Positions 42,043-51,287 of a stretch of 64,000 nucleotides of DNA are shown here, piece after piece (the first letter of the stretch is position 1; every line of letters begins with the position of its first letter). This stretch comes from Nostoc cf. commune SO-36. GTDB taxonomy: Bacteria; Cyanobacteriota; Cyanobacteriia; Cyanobacteriales; Nostocaceae. The stretch lies in the NCBI RefSeq assembly GCF_023734775.1, contig NZ_AP025732.1:4285001-4349000 (forward strand). Direction: 5' to 3'. A model generated the notes under the pieces. The model did no database searches. It was not told the origin of the DNA and saw only the letters and a list, made by a program, of their open reading frames with translations. The position numbers and the translations under genes are program-made.

Positions 42043-43365
42043 GGGACTTGCAAGAAAATAAAGTACCAGCTAAACAGGGACAATAGTAATATCCCATTTG
42101 GGTAATGTTTCAGAACGCTGCCATTGGGGTTGGTATTGTTCTAACTCTTGCGAGAGAACCTTGATTCCTTTGTGATATGTGGTTTGAACCAGATGTACAA
42201 TGGGAGCAATTCCTTTCCAAGTCATATTGGCGGCCCATTGTGCTGCGGCGGCAACAGAATCTAAAATCGCACCATTCCAATAGTTCTCCAAGGCAGCCCA
42301 ACACCGCTCTATTGGATTGTACTTGCTATGGTAAGGGGGATAATAAATCAGTCGAATTTTTAAATTAATTGCACAAGACAACTCAACCATGCGTTTGATA
42401 AATTGTGTGCGGTTACTGCGAGTAGCGGCACCGCCATCAAGATCAATCACCCACTCATCAAGTTCCAGGTAATTGTGTTGATTCTCATGCCACCAAGCGG
42501 TTAAACAATCGACGATAAAATCACTGGTTTCCGCCGACTGACCCAAGTAAATCGATAGCTGGTCATTATGTGTATTGAGAATGCCAAAGGGAACTAAGAC
42601 TGATGACCACTGTGTATCGTGGTCATCAGCAGCTTTCGCCTCCATTGTCCGAGCTTTACCGCCTCTAGAAAGGTTGCCAATCTTCACCTTAGCTTTAGTA
42701 TCTATAGACACTCGCAACGATTTGGGGTTTTCATCTGATGCCTGATTCTCCCGGAACACATTCTCGAAAATGGCATCAGTTTGCGGAATCTTTTTCAAGG
42801 GTTTCGTTTTTTGTGTTTTTTTAGGCGATACCCTAAGCGATTGAGAATTTCTCCACAAGTTTGACGAGATGGCAATTCGCTCTCGTTATAGCCATGAACA
42901 CTTACTAATGCTTCTCTTACTGCTCTGGCACTAATGCGGGCATACAGAAAGGTCGATTGAAATTTAGGGTCGGCTTGAGCTTGAGCATCCACCAATGAAC
43001 GAATATCTGCTTCTAAGTTGGGCAATACCTCAATACTATTGTGTCGTCCCCTTGCCTGATAATTCTCTACACAGACTATCCCCGTCCGCCTTTCATGCAA
43101 GCCGAGTTGCACACTCTGGCGATTCCATCCCATAACGGTTTCTGCAATGCGTGCTGAACTATCGAAGTAATCTTCGGTAACTTTTGCCATGAAATCTCGT
43201 TTGCGATTGCTAGTCAGTTTCTGTGCTGCATCTTTAAAGGTCGATTTGATGGTGTCGGTGAGCATGAATTGAGGGATTCCCATTCTAGATATTTAAACTA
43301 GGCGCGGACAGTTCACCGCTTCTTCTCTTCTAGAATGGCTGGTATTTTATTTTCTTGCAAGTCCC
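42043..43365 (-). mobile_element. ISAzo13-family insertion sequence (1323 bases)
   Basis: Ends GGGACTTGCAAGAAAATAAA at 42043 and its inverse at 43365, flanked by the same three bases (TTA on the plus strand at 42040-42042 and 43366-43368; TAA on the minus strand). It carries a complete-length transposase gene in two frames. Insertion site and reading frame are described at the hybrid kinase. Confidence 0.85.
42070..43283 (-). CDS. ISAzo13-family transposase (two overlapping frames)
   Basis: The first part (163 residues; MAKVTEDYFDSSARIAETVMG, RQTCGEILNRLGYRLKK) and the second (KTKPLKKIPQTDAIFENVF, DDHDTQWSSVLVPFGILN, DLDGGAATRSNRTQFIKRM, YYPPYHSKYNPIERCWAALE) meet at a run of seven A at about 42820-42826. 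The conserved DHDTQWSS, DGG and the acidic YNPIE are DDE-type motifs. Either the run has lost one A or it is a programmed -1 slippery site (A-AAA-AAA). Both are used in transposases, so the gene may be functional. Confidence 0.8.
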
Positions 43366-45222
43366 TTAACTGAAGTTGAGTACGGGTAATCGGTTTGACC
43401 AAATATTCAAACGCTCCTTGAGCTAGCCCTTTGCTATGCTCATCCACAACTGAAATGATGATTACTGGAATATCTTTGGTTTTTGGGTTGGTCTTAAGCT
43501 GACTTAGCACGTCCCAACCAGATAGGTTCGGTAGTTGTAGATCCAGAACGATCAGAGCAGCCTGAACGCGCAGTACTTCTTCTACGGCTCCTTCACCTTG
43601 AGGATAGACAATGGCTTGCATTCCCATTTCGCCGAAGTAGCGAGTAATCTGGTCAGCTGCGGCAACAGAGTCTTCAATAATCAAAACCTGAGCATTCTCA
43701 GCAGGGAAACGATAGCTGGGCAATAAAGTAGTTACTTGCGTTGTTGGCACATTATCGCTGGGACGGTAAGGAATACGGACGGTAAAACAACTTCCCCTCC
43801 CCGCTTCACTGCTAACTGACACCGTTCCTCCATGTAGGGTAACAATCTTTTGTACCAGTGCCAAACCTAGACCAGTGCCACTGTACTGGCGGTTGAGGCT
43901 GCTGTCAAGCTGGATGAAAGGCTGAAATAGCTTGCCGATTTCTTCAGGGGCAATACCAATGCCAGTATCAGTGACATAAAAGCAGAGATGTAAGGGCACT
44001 TCCCCCGCCTCCGTTGCTCCTTCCAGACGGACTTCTAGCGTTACAGATCCCCCTTGTGGCGTGAACTTGACAGCGTTGCTCAATAGGTTGATCAGTATCT
44101 GGCGCAGGTAGCGATTGTCTGCTTTGATGCTGTCAATATTTTCAGAAATATGAGTATTAAGATGAATATTCTTTTTCAAAGCCATTTGTTTGATAAAGGC
44201 AAAGCTGCCATCACAAAGGCTGCTGACAGAAACATCACTCAATTGCAGTTCCAGTTTGCCAGATTCGATTTTAGATAAGTCTAAAATGTCGTTGATTAGT
44301 TCTAGCAAATGTCTACCACTGCGTTCAATAGTAGCGATCGCTTTTGCTTGTTTTTCATTAATGGAGCCGAACACACTTTCTTGTAAACCTTCTGACATAC
44401 CCAAAATGGCATTGAGAGGTGTTCGCAGTTCATGACTCATGTTTGCTAAAAATTCGTCTTTGAGGCGAGTGGCGCGGGCAAGTTCCACGTTAGCGTTAGC
44501 AAGTTGCTCATTCGTCTGCCGCAGTTGTGCTTCGGCTTGTTTGCGTAAGCGAAGCTCCTCGTAGACATCGCTAATATCTGTGATCCGTACTAGATTCATA
44601 GTACGTCCGGCTACAGTGATTGGCTTGGCTGCAATGTTTCCCCAAAAAATCTTTCCCCGAAGAGTAACATATTCAAGCTCTCGGCTCCAGATACCTTTTG
44701 ACTCCATCTCTGCCACAATCGAATCTGTTTCGCTGGCAGTGAATGGACGGCGCTGGAGTGTCTGCCCATTAATATTGATCAATTCAGCTTTGTCAGTCGC
44801 CTCAAACAATTCTACCGTCCGCCGATTGCAATCTAGGGTAAGCAGCGTTTCCGGATCAACTAGAAAGATGGCATCGGCAGATTCATTAAAAATTGCTTCT
44901 CGCAAATCCCGGTTGTGGATAAGTTCTTGTTCGGCTTGTTTGCGTAAGCGTTCGCATGGCATCTCGTAGAGAAGCTCGTCGTAGACATCGGTGATTTCTA
45001 GTAAACTGCCGACTGACTGCATAGGTTGACCATCGGCATGACTTTGAGCTGTACTTCCTTGTTGAATTGCGATACACCATTCCAGTGCTTGCCTTGCCGT
45101 ATCAAACTCCAAAATGCAATAGGTATACAAGCTATCCTGCTGCAAGATATGACGCAACTTCACCCGTTCTTTAGCGCAATCATCAATCAGCAGGATCGTT
45201 ATCGGGGAGTGGTGACTCATAA

Positions 45223-45344
45223 GGTACTTCCAAATAAAAAAATATCCCATCGTTTTAAGGGCAGGGGGGCAGGGAGCAGGGAGCAGGGGGAGGAACAGTC
45301 GTGTTGAGTCCAGAAATTGGAATAATTTATTTCTTGGAAGTCCC
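45223..45344. mobile_element. MITE, 122 bases, with ISAzo13-like ends
   Basis: Ends GGTACTTCC (45223) and GGAAGTCCC (45344), each flanked by TAA (45220-45222 and 45345-45347). A longer copy (144 bases) is at 60638-60781. The interior has a G-rich tandem stretch of GGGCAGG and GGGAGCA units. The end resembles the GGGACTTGCAAGAAA end of the element at 42043. The left TAA includes the first base of the hybrid kinase start codon, so the insertion separated that gene from its original 5' region. Confidence 0.8.
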
Positions 45345-45440
45345 TAAGTTAAAAATACAAACGCGATCGCGCTTCAAAGAAATTGGACTTCGACAACTAA
45401 GCTAAACCACATCTAGTTTGCATATCTAAAATCTATATAA

Positions 45441-45614
45441 CTCTTGTGGGGTGGGCAACATGAGCGCCCAGCTTATGCAATTTAAATGTGGAATATTATC
45501 ATGTTAATAGCTTGACAAGTCAAGTTATAGTTGGATAGAAAATTAAAATCAAGATAAGCTGTCGCGCATTTAATTTGCACAACTAGGGCGGGCAAGATGC
45601 CCACCCCACAAGAG
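45441..45614. repeat. Inverted repeat pair in the 45345-46154 gap
   Basis: CTCTTGTGGGGTGGGCA (45441-45457) pairs with TGCCCACCCCACAAGAG (45598-45614), with further partial pairing inward (GCGCCCA / GGGCGGGC). This is a Nostoc-type MITE relic; no gene is supported in the gap. Confidence 0.55.
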
Positions 45615-45675
45615 ATTCATTTTTTTGAGGATGCAAATTAAAAGATTTTTAGCTTACCTGAGACATTTTATAAGA

Positions 45676-45835
45676 AGAATTCAGAAATCAGGAGTCAGAA
45701 AAAAGCCATGAATACTGTACGAGTGGTTGATAGCGCAGCGTATACCCTTCGGGATGCTTCGCTTAGAGCGAGTCCGCGATAGCGGAGCGGTAGCGAGTCC
45801 TCGAACGTCGCGTCTGAATATTGGTTTAAAACCTT
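45676..45835. repeat. Palindrome-rich repeat related to 39775-40080
   Basis: Starts AGAATTCAGAAATCAGGAGTCAG and contains G/C-rich palindromes such as CGCTTAGAGCG and TCGCGATAGCGG. Its end is not sharply defined. Chance open frames through it are not genes. Confidence 0.5.
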
Positions 45836-45878
45836 GCCCGCAAGTGGCACGAAAAGAATTAAAATATTCCTCCTAATT

Positions 45879-46020
45879 ACCCGCATTTCTCACAAGCTCA
45901 AGGCGTTTGATGGAGCAGAAGAGAAGTAATGAGTAAAAACTTCTTACTTCTTACTCATTACTTATTACTTCTCCCCGGCACAAGCACAGCCTTTAAGAGG
46001 TGTGGTGAGAAATCCGGGTA
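45879..46020. repeat. Dispersed element with CCCGCATTTCTCACA ends, complete copy
   Basis: The ends TACCCGCATTTCTCACA and TGTGGTGAGAAATCCGGGTA are inverted repeats of about 17 bases. The interior has many units of (A/T)ACTCATTACTT. Shortened copies are at 54470-54606 and 58129-58202. Confidence 0.6.
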
Positions 46021-46154
46021 AGGTGCTATGCAGCTTAATACTTCCATCGTGAGGAAGATTTACCACTACGTAAGAATCTATCTCAACAGCAGCTTTCTTT
46101 TCACCTATTTTTGTACTGAAATTAATATTCAGCTAGCATAATACAGGTAATTTT

Positions 46155-46586
46155 ATGACCTCTGCTGAATTTGTATCTCCAGCACAGTTTAAAGAGGAAT
46201 CCCAGATTGAGGGAATTACAGAACCAAGTGTACTGCGTTATTTTGAAACCTTAAATGCAGGAGAATTCGAGGCGACTGCTGCCTTGTTTGGGGTAGATGG
46301 GGTGATGCGTCCACCATTTGAATCTGATATTGTGGGGACAGATGCGATCGCAGCCTACTTAAAACAAGAAGGCCAAAACATTAAAGCTTACCCCCACACA
46401 GGAATAGTCGAAACTTTAGATAACGCTACGATTCAAATCCAGGTAACAGGCAAAGCCCAAACTTCGTGGTGTAGTGTAAATGTATTGTGGTTATTTATCC
46501 TCAACCAACAACAGCAAATCTCATATACTAGAATCAAACTTTTAGCTTCTCCCAAAGAGTTACTTTCTTTACGTCGTGAAGACTAG
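46155..46586 (+). CDS. OCP C-terminal-domain homologue (CTDH), NTF2-like
   Basis: 143 residues with the orange-carotenoid-protein C-terminal fold: EGITEPSVLRYFETLNAGEFEATAALF, RPPFESDIVG, AAYLKQEGQNIKAYP and RIKLLASPKELLSL. CTDHs bind ketocarotenoid as dimers and deliver it to helical carotenoid proteins, two of which lie in this window. Cys106 (SWCSVNVLW) is in the region where known homologues have a redox-active cysteine. The start is the ATG at 46155. Single gene; promoter not identified. Confidence 0.85.
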   Translation: MTSAEFVSPAQFKEESQIEGITEPSVLRYFETLNAGEFEATAALFGVDGVMRPPFESDIVGTDAIAAYLKQEGQNIKAYPHTGIVETLDNATIQIQVTGKAQTSWCSVNVLWLFILNQQQQISYTRIKLLASPKELLSLRRED

Positions 46587-46596
46587 CAAATAACTT

Positions 46597-46816
46597 TTAG
46601 GAGTCAGGAGAAATCCCCATAAATCAATTGAGGGGATTTAATGAGTTTTAATAAAGAAGAATATTTAATAGTTATTTTGCCTAAAAAGGGCAAAGTTTTA
46701 AACAAATATTCAGACTTTATCTGACTCGCTACCGCTCAGACTTTATCTGACTCGCTACCGCTATGCTCTCACCCAGCTATAAAAAACTAACGGCTTTATT
46801 CTAACTCCTGAATTCT
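46597..46816. repeat. Dispersed element with AGAATTCAGGAGT ends
   Basis: TTTAGGAGTCAGGAG at 46597 pairs with CTAACTCCTGAATTC at the right end. The middle contains a direct repeat of TCAGACTTTATCTGACTCGC followed by TACCGCT. Third member of the family at 39775-40080 and 45676-45835. Confidence 0.5.
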
Positions 46817-46855
46817 TTTTCATAAATAACATGACTTAAAAATAGCAACTTTTGT

Positions 46856-47281
46856 TTATTGGACTAACTCAGGTAAAGTAGCTTCTAACTTCAGACAGTT
46901 AGCACCATTAACCTGTAGCTTGTAATCTACTTTATCCATGAGACGATTCATAATCAGCCAACCATAACCACCTTCTTGTTTTTCCATAGGGTTTGGAGCG
47001 TAGTATTTAGACATATCAAAGCCTTCGCCGTAGTCCCAAACTTCTAAGGCCAAATCCCGGTCTTTGACTTCCAAACGCAGTAAAATTGGTAAATTTGGTT
47101 TGTCCTTGTGGGCATGACGGACTGCATTGGAGTAAGCTTCCACTAAAGCCAGCCTCAAACGACTTGATTGCCGCGACCAGTCTACAGATTCTCCTAGCTG
47201 GATTTTCAAACATCCCAGCAACCAGTTTTCAACAATATTAAGAAAATTCAAGTCGCTTGGTACATGAAGCTCACTTTTCAT
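46856..47281 (-). CDS. Anti-sigma regulatory factor, RsbW-like serine kinase
   Basis: 141 residues with the GHKL ATPase fold: N-box VEAYSNAVRHAHKD, G1 WDYGEGFDM and G2 GGYGWLIMN. This family binds sigma factors or anti-anti-sigma factors, phosphorylating the latter on serine. It begins three bases after the stop of the PP2C phosphatase gene, so the two form an operon: phosphatase plus kinase, as in partner-switching modules. The antagonist (STAS) protein is not in the window. Confidence 0.8.
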   Translation of the reverse strand: MKSELHVPSDLNFLNIVENWLLGCLKIQLGESVDWSRQSSRLRLALVEAYSNAVRHAHKDKPNLPILLRLEVKDRDLALEVWDYGEGFDMSKYYAPNPMEKQEGGYGWLIMNRLMDKVDYKLQVNGANCLKLEATLPELVQ

Positions 47282-47284
47282 TAC

Positions 47285-48958
47285 TTATAAAATCTCCAGC
47301 GAAAGTATAGTTTGATCATCTTCTTGAACGTGATTATCTGCCTGGATGCGAGCTAGTAAATGGTTAAGCGAAAGTGGTTGTTCCTCTTGTTGTAAGAGTT
47401 GCCAAAGACCATCTTGATTCAGCATAGAACGGTTCACTGGTTCAACACCAGCTACTGTTTTTACCGTTGAATCAGGATTATTTGATACCATTGCTTCTGT
47501 AATTCCATCGCTGGCTAGCAACAATGTGTCTCCAGCAGCGAGAACCAAGCGACCAGACTCTGCCTGCCACTTAGGCAAGATTCCCAAAGGAACGCTGCGG
47601 ACTTTGAGATAATTGGGATTGTCGGCTAAAGCCGAGCAGCGTGACCATAATAGTGGATAGATATGACCGGCATTAGTATAAACTAGTTCCTTAGTGCTAG
47701 GGGTATAACAAGCTAACACAAGGGTGATAAAATAGTTGTTACTAATTAAATCTTCGCTCAGAGCGTGGTTGAGGTTCTGCATAACCACATTCGGCTCGGC
47801 TGGTGTCTCTTGAGATAATTCTCGCCGCAAAACGGAAATAATACTAGCCATAAATAACGCAGCCGGGACACCCTTCCCAGAAACGTCACCAACTGCTAGC
47901 CATAAATCGCCTTTGGGATGAACAAACACTTCAAAAAAATCTCCTCCCACTTCCCGCGCCGGATAGCAGCAGGCTTGTACCTTCACACCTTTGATGTCAG
48001 GTAAACTTTGGCGTAGCAAGTTGTATTGAATTTGACGAGCCACCTCTAACTCAGTGTGAATCTGCTGTTGCTTTTCTTGGAGGCGCTGGTAAAGTTTTGC
48101 TTGAGAGAGCGCTAAGGCTGCTTGTTCAGCAACACCTGCAATCAGTTGGATATCTTCGTCTTGCCAAGGGCGATCGCTTCCCCATTGGTGGAGAGCTAGC
48201 ACAGCCAACAGATGCTGATGGTAGCTAAGTGGCACAACCAGGTGGTGACAAGGATTACCCTTATATAGCTCTTGATCAAGTTGATAATGACGAGTTTCCA
48301 GCACTTTTTCGATTAAAACACTGGGGTCGAAGAAAAAATCTGATACAGTGGATTTAGGATTGTGGTACAAAAACTGGTCTTGTGTCAGGCGATCGCTCTC
48401 TACTGGTCTGAGCAAGCAACTGGTAGCTTCAAATCTTTCTCCAATAGTTGCGACAATTTTTTGTAGCATACTATCGTAGTCTAAAGATTCTCGAATTGCT
48501 GTTGTTACCGCATTAAACAAAGATTCTCGCCGTAGGGCCCGACGCAACTCTTGAGTGCGCTTCTTAACTAGGCGATATGTATCAGTGGCTTGCTCAACTA
48601 AGCCTCTGAGCCGTTCTGGATTCCAAGGTTTGGTAATATACTTGAAAACCTGACCAGAGTTAATCGCATCTACCAAATCTTCGACATCAGTAAAACCAGT
48701 TAACAAAATCCGAATCGTGTCTGGAAAGCGTTCTACGGTGCGACTAAAAAATTCAGTCCCATTCATTTCTGGCATTCTTTGGTCAGAAATAATCACCGCC
48801 ATCTCACCAAATTGATCTAAGATTTCCATAGCACCAAAGGCATGATTGGCTTTATATACTTGAAAATCTCGCCTAAAAGTGCGGTAGAGTAAGTCTAAGT
48901 TATCTGGCTCATCATCTACCACCATGAGCTTAAGTTTGTCCGCCCCGATCTCAGCCAT
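47285..48958 (-). CDS. Response-regulator PP2C (SpoIIE/RsbU-type) phosphatase
   Basis: 557 residues. REC at residues 9-125 (LMVVDDEPDN, ISDQRMPEMNG phosphoacceptor, KPWNPE). GAF at about 150-290 (ATSCLLRPVESDR, HLVVPLSYHQHL). A short coiled coil at about 290-315. PP2C domain from 325 (REVGGDFFEV, AVGDVSGKGVPAALFM, DGITEAMVS, QEDDQTILSLEIL) with metal aspartates present. It dephosphorylates an anti-anti-sigma factor in response to a two-component signal. Operon with the RsbW-like gene. Confidence 0.85.
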   Translation of the reverse strand: MAEIGADKLKLMVVDDEPDNLDLLYRTFRRDFQVYKANHAFGAMEILDQFGEMAVIISDQRMPEMNGTEFFSRTVERFPDTIRILLTGFTDVEDLVDAINSGQVFKYITKPWNPERLRGLVEQATDTYRLVKKRTQELRRALRRESLFNAVTTAIRESLDYDSMLQKIVATIGERFEATSCLLRPVESDRLTQDQFLYHNPKSTVSDFFFDPSVLIEKVLETRHYQLDQELYKGNPCHHLVVPLSYHQHLLAVLALHQWGSDRPWQDEDIQLIAGVAEQAALALSQAKLYQRLQEKQQQIHTELEVARQIQYNLLRQSLPDIKGVKVQACCYPAREVGGDFFEVFVHPKGDLWLAVGDVSGKGVPAALFMASIISVLRRELSQETPAEPNVVMQNLNHALSEDLISNNYFITLVLACYTPSTKELVYTNAGHIYPLLWSRCSALADNPNYLKVRSVPLGILPKWQAESGRLVLAAGDTLLLASDGITEAMVSNNPDSTVKTVAGVEPVNRSMLNQDGLWQLLQQEEQPLSLNHLLARIQADNHVQEDDQTILSLEIL

Positions 48959-49121
48959 ATTTGACTTTTGTTTTCACATATTTGAATGGCGAGATAGCAT
49001 GATGTTTATCCCACCTGATAAATAACAGAAAATCAAAGAAGCTATTCACTTTGAAAAAATAACTTTCTCAAAGTTGTAAGTTTCCTTTGATGATTCTCAA
49101 TGATCCACAGCAAAATTAACT

Positions 49122-49847
49122 TTATCCAACCAACCCAGAACGCAAGGCGCGGACTGCTGCTTGGGTACGGTCATCGGCACATAGCTTATTCAAAATATTG
49201 CGAACGTGAGTTTTAACAGTCCCAACAGTGATGTAAAGCCTTTCCGCAATTACTGCATTACTGCAACCTTCGACAATCAACTGTAACACTTCTAACTCCC
49301 TTTCTGTCAGTGTGTAAGGCTGAATTCCTTCCAGATTTTCAAGAAAATCTGGGTTAGGGGCAATAGTCTTATTGTCGGCAAAAGCCGATTCTAACTTTTG
49401 GGGATTTTGTTGTGCTTGTTGTAATACAATTCGAGCGATCGCCGGATCGATCCAGGCGTTGCCATTGTAAGTTACTCGCACTGCTTCCAGCAAATTATCA
49501 AATTTGATATCTTTCATACAGTAAGAGTCTGCACCAGCAGCAAAAGCTGCCAATACTGCTTCTTTGTTATCCCGCAGCGTCAGAATTAACACTTTTGTCA
49601 GTAGCTGCTGTCCATTAGTAGTAGATTTTACCTCCCGTGTTAACTCAATGCCATCTTTATCTGGTAAACCAATATCTACAATGGCAATATCTGGTCGTAC
49701 CATTTTTAACATTTTTAGTCCCTCAACAGCATTGGCAGCTTCACCTACAACTTCAATTTCATCCTTTTGCTGTAGTGCTGTCCTAATACCTACACGAGTT
49801 AGGTCATGATCTTCAATTAAAGCGATACGAATTTTACTCATAGCCAA
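49122..49847 (-). CDS. NarL/LuxR-type response regulator
   Basis: 241 residues. REC domain at 1-125 (RIALIEDHDLTRVGI, DIAIVDIGLPDKDG, LTLRDNKE). After a linker of about 55 residues comes a LuxR helix-turn-helix at 178-238 (LTERELEVLQLIVEGCSNAVIAE and VGTVKTHVRNILNKL). It binds DNA after phosphorylation. Its gene precedes the phosphatase gene on the same strand by about 160 bases, so a link is possible but not proved. Confidence 0.85.
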   Translation of the reverse strand: MAMSKIRIALIEDHDLTRVGIRTALQQKDEIEVVGEAANAVEGLKMLKMVRPDIAIVDIGLPDKDGIELTREVKSTTNGQQLLTKVLILTLRDNKEAVLAAFAAGADSYCMKDIKFDNLLEAVRVTYNGNAWIDPAIARIVLQQAQQNPQKLESAFADNKTIAPNPDFLENLEGIQPYTLTERELEVLQLIVEGCSNAVIAERLYITVGTVKTHVRNILNKLCADDRTQAAVRALRSGLVG

Positions 49848-50266
49848 CTTCAGCCCGTGACACTACCTATAACCATAAAGTCGAGTTTCGTTACATACTC
49901 CTACACTAACTGCAAGTAGTATAGTGGAGGCTTCTGTTCCCGGAACCAGAGTTGCGAGTTGAGCGTTTTATACTGAGTGAATATTACACTTTAACAATAC
50001 AAGTTGGGCTGGTTCAGCCCAAGTACAAGCGCCCAAAATTAATAGACATCTGGTGAAATTAATTATGCGTTACTTGAAATCCTTGTAGAGACGTAGCACT
50101 GCTATATGTCTACATTCTTTTTCACTCATATCTCTAATTAGTTTAATTATGCTTTCTATTGTTGCAGGGCAATGGGGCGTCTATCCTGTGGAAGTTCTAA
50201 TATAAAAAATTTGATAAACTTAACATTCATGCAAAATCTGGTGTGAGGATTACTCAAGAATAGGCT
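49848..50266. other. Intergenic region with hairpin and dispersed repeat
   Basis: Between the divergent response regulator and glycosyltransferase genes. A hairpin TTGGGCTG-GTT-CAGCCCAA is at 50004-50022 and the repeat TAATAGACATCTGGTGAAAT at 50040 (another copy at 59941). No coding frame is supported. Confidence 0.5.
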
Positions 50267-51022
50267 ATGTCTAACGGCAATCAAGCATTTTCAGTGTTAG
50301 GAATACCAGTTCATGTGATGGCTAACTATCCAGGCTGGTTGCTAGAATGCCTGCACGCAGGCAGAGGAACTCATGTAGTAACGCTCAATGCAGAAATGAC
50401 TATGCAGGCAGAGCGAAATCAATTATTAGCTCAGGTCATTAAAAATGCTGAACTCGTAATTCCAGATGGAGCCGGGGTGGTTTTATATTTACGGTGGCTA
50501 TTATGGCAAAAAGTGCAGCGTTTTCCGGGAATTGAATTAGCAGAAAAACTTTTGCAAGAACTTGGGCAGCAGAAGATAGGAGCAAAGGTATTTTTCTATG
50601 GAGGAGCGCCTGGAGTCGCCGCAAAAACGGCAGATTTTTGGCAGCAGCAAATTCCAGATTTGAATATAGTAGGCACTCACTCTGGCTACCATTCGGCAGA
50701 AGAAGAAGCACAATTGCGACAAACTCTTGTTCAATTGCAGCCACAAGTGATTTTTGTCGGTTTGGGAGTGCCACGTCAAGAGTTATGGATTGCCGAAAAC
50801 CGCCATTTGTGTCCTCAAGCAATTTGGATTGGCGTTGGTGGCAGTTTTGATATTTGGTCGGGAACTAAAACTCGCGCTCCTGCCTGGTTAGGAAATAATA
50901 ATTTGGAATGGTTGTATCGCCTTTATCAAGAACCTTGGCGCTGGCGGCGAATGTTGGCTTTGCCAGCCTTTGCGGTAAAAGCTTTTGTTTATCGTTTAAC
51001 AGCAAGGGGTGCAATTAGTTAA
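50267..51022 (+). CDS. WecG/TagA/CpsF-family glycosyltransferase
   Basis: 251 residues, full length. Family motifs: VVTLNAEMTMQA, LVIPDGAGVVLYLRW, FPGIELAEKLL, VFFYGGAPGVAAK, FVGLGVPRQELWI and WIGVGGSFDIWSGTKTRAPAW. Members transfer a sugar such as N-acetylmannosaminuronate or similar to a polyprenyl-linked acceptor for surface polysaccharide. Membrane-associated at the C-terminus. No polysaccharide operon surrounds it. Confidence 0.9.
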   Translation: MSNGNQAFSVLGIPVHVMANYPGWLLECLHAGRGTHVVTLNAEMTMQAERNQLLAQVIKNAELVIPDGAGVVLYLRWLLWQKVQRFPGIELAEKLLQELGQQKIGAKVFFYGGAPGVAAKTADFWQQQIPDLNIVGTHSGYHSAEEEAQLRQTLVQLQPQVIFVGLGVPRQELWIAENRHLCPQAIWIGVGGSFDIWSGTKTRAPAWLGNNNLEWLYRLYQEPWRWRRMLALPAFAVKAFVYRLTARGAIS

Positions 51023-51192
51023 TGGGGCATGGGGCATGGGGATGAGGAGACGTGGTGATGCAAAAAAAAGATCAATACTATCTCTGTGTAAGAGTGTCTC
51101 AATGCCCAATGCCCAATGCCCAATTTTGAGTGTTATTACTTAGCTACTATTAAAGTCTTTAAAAAGTTTTAAATTTTATTTGTTGAATTTAA

Positions 51193-51226
51193 ATTCCCAG
51201 GCGAAACCTGGGAATCCTTATTTTTG
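51193..51226 (+). terminator. Hairpin terminator
   Basis: ATTCCCAGG-CGAAA-CCTGGGAAT followed by CCTTATTTTTG, 170 bases after the glycosyltransferase gene and before the FtsE-like gene. The intervening sequence has GGGGCATG tandem repeats. Confidence 0.55.
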
Positions 51227-51287
51227 AGAGGAATGTCACATCTAAGCTACCAAACAGTTTGGTTGTGGGTATGAGGAAAATTTAACA

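Larger units (their letters stand above)
41601..45220 (-). pseudogene. Hybrid histidine kinase interrupted by an ISAzo13-type element
   Basis: The start is the ATG at 45220 (MSHHSPITILLIDDCAKE). Order: partial REC-like N-terminus, PAS (AIFNESADAIFLVDPETLL), HisKA (MSHELRTPLNAILG), ATPase (LINLLSNAVKFTPQGG, DTGIGIAPEE, GTGLGLALVQ), REC (VLIIEDSVAAADQ, VLDLQLPNLSG, EYLVKPITRTQLQ). After the element the frame continues LTIEKLQYSAYPESSN into a second REC (ILLAEDNQANID, VMDIQMPGMDG). Removing 42043-43365 plus one TAA joins the codons exactly. The last REC has a one-T contraction at about 41690. A MITE sits directly at the start codon. Confidence 0.85.

Noticed and set aside
45695..45886. Small minus-strand gene
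   Set aside because: It consists of G/C-rich palindromic repeat sequence.
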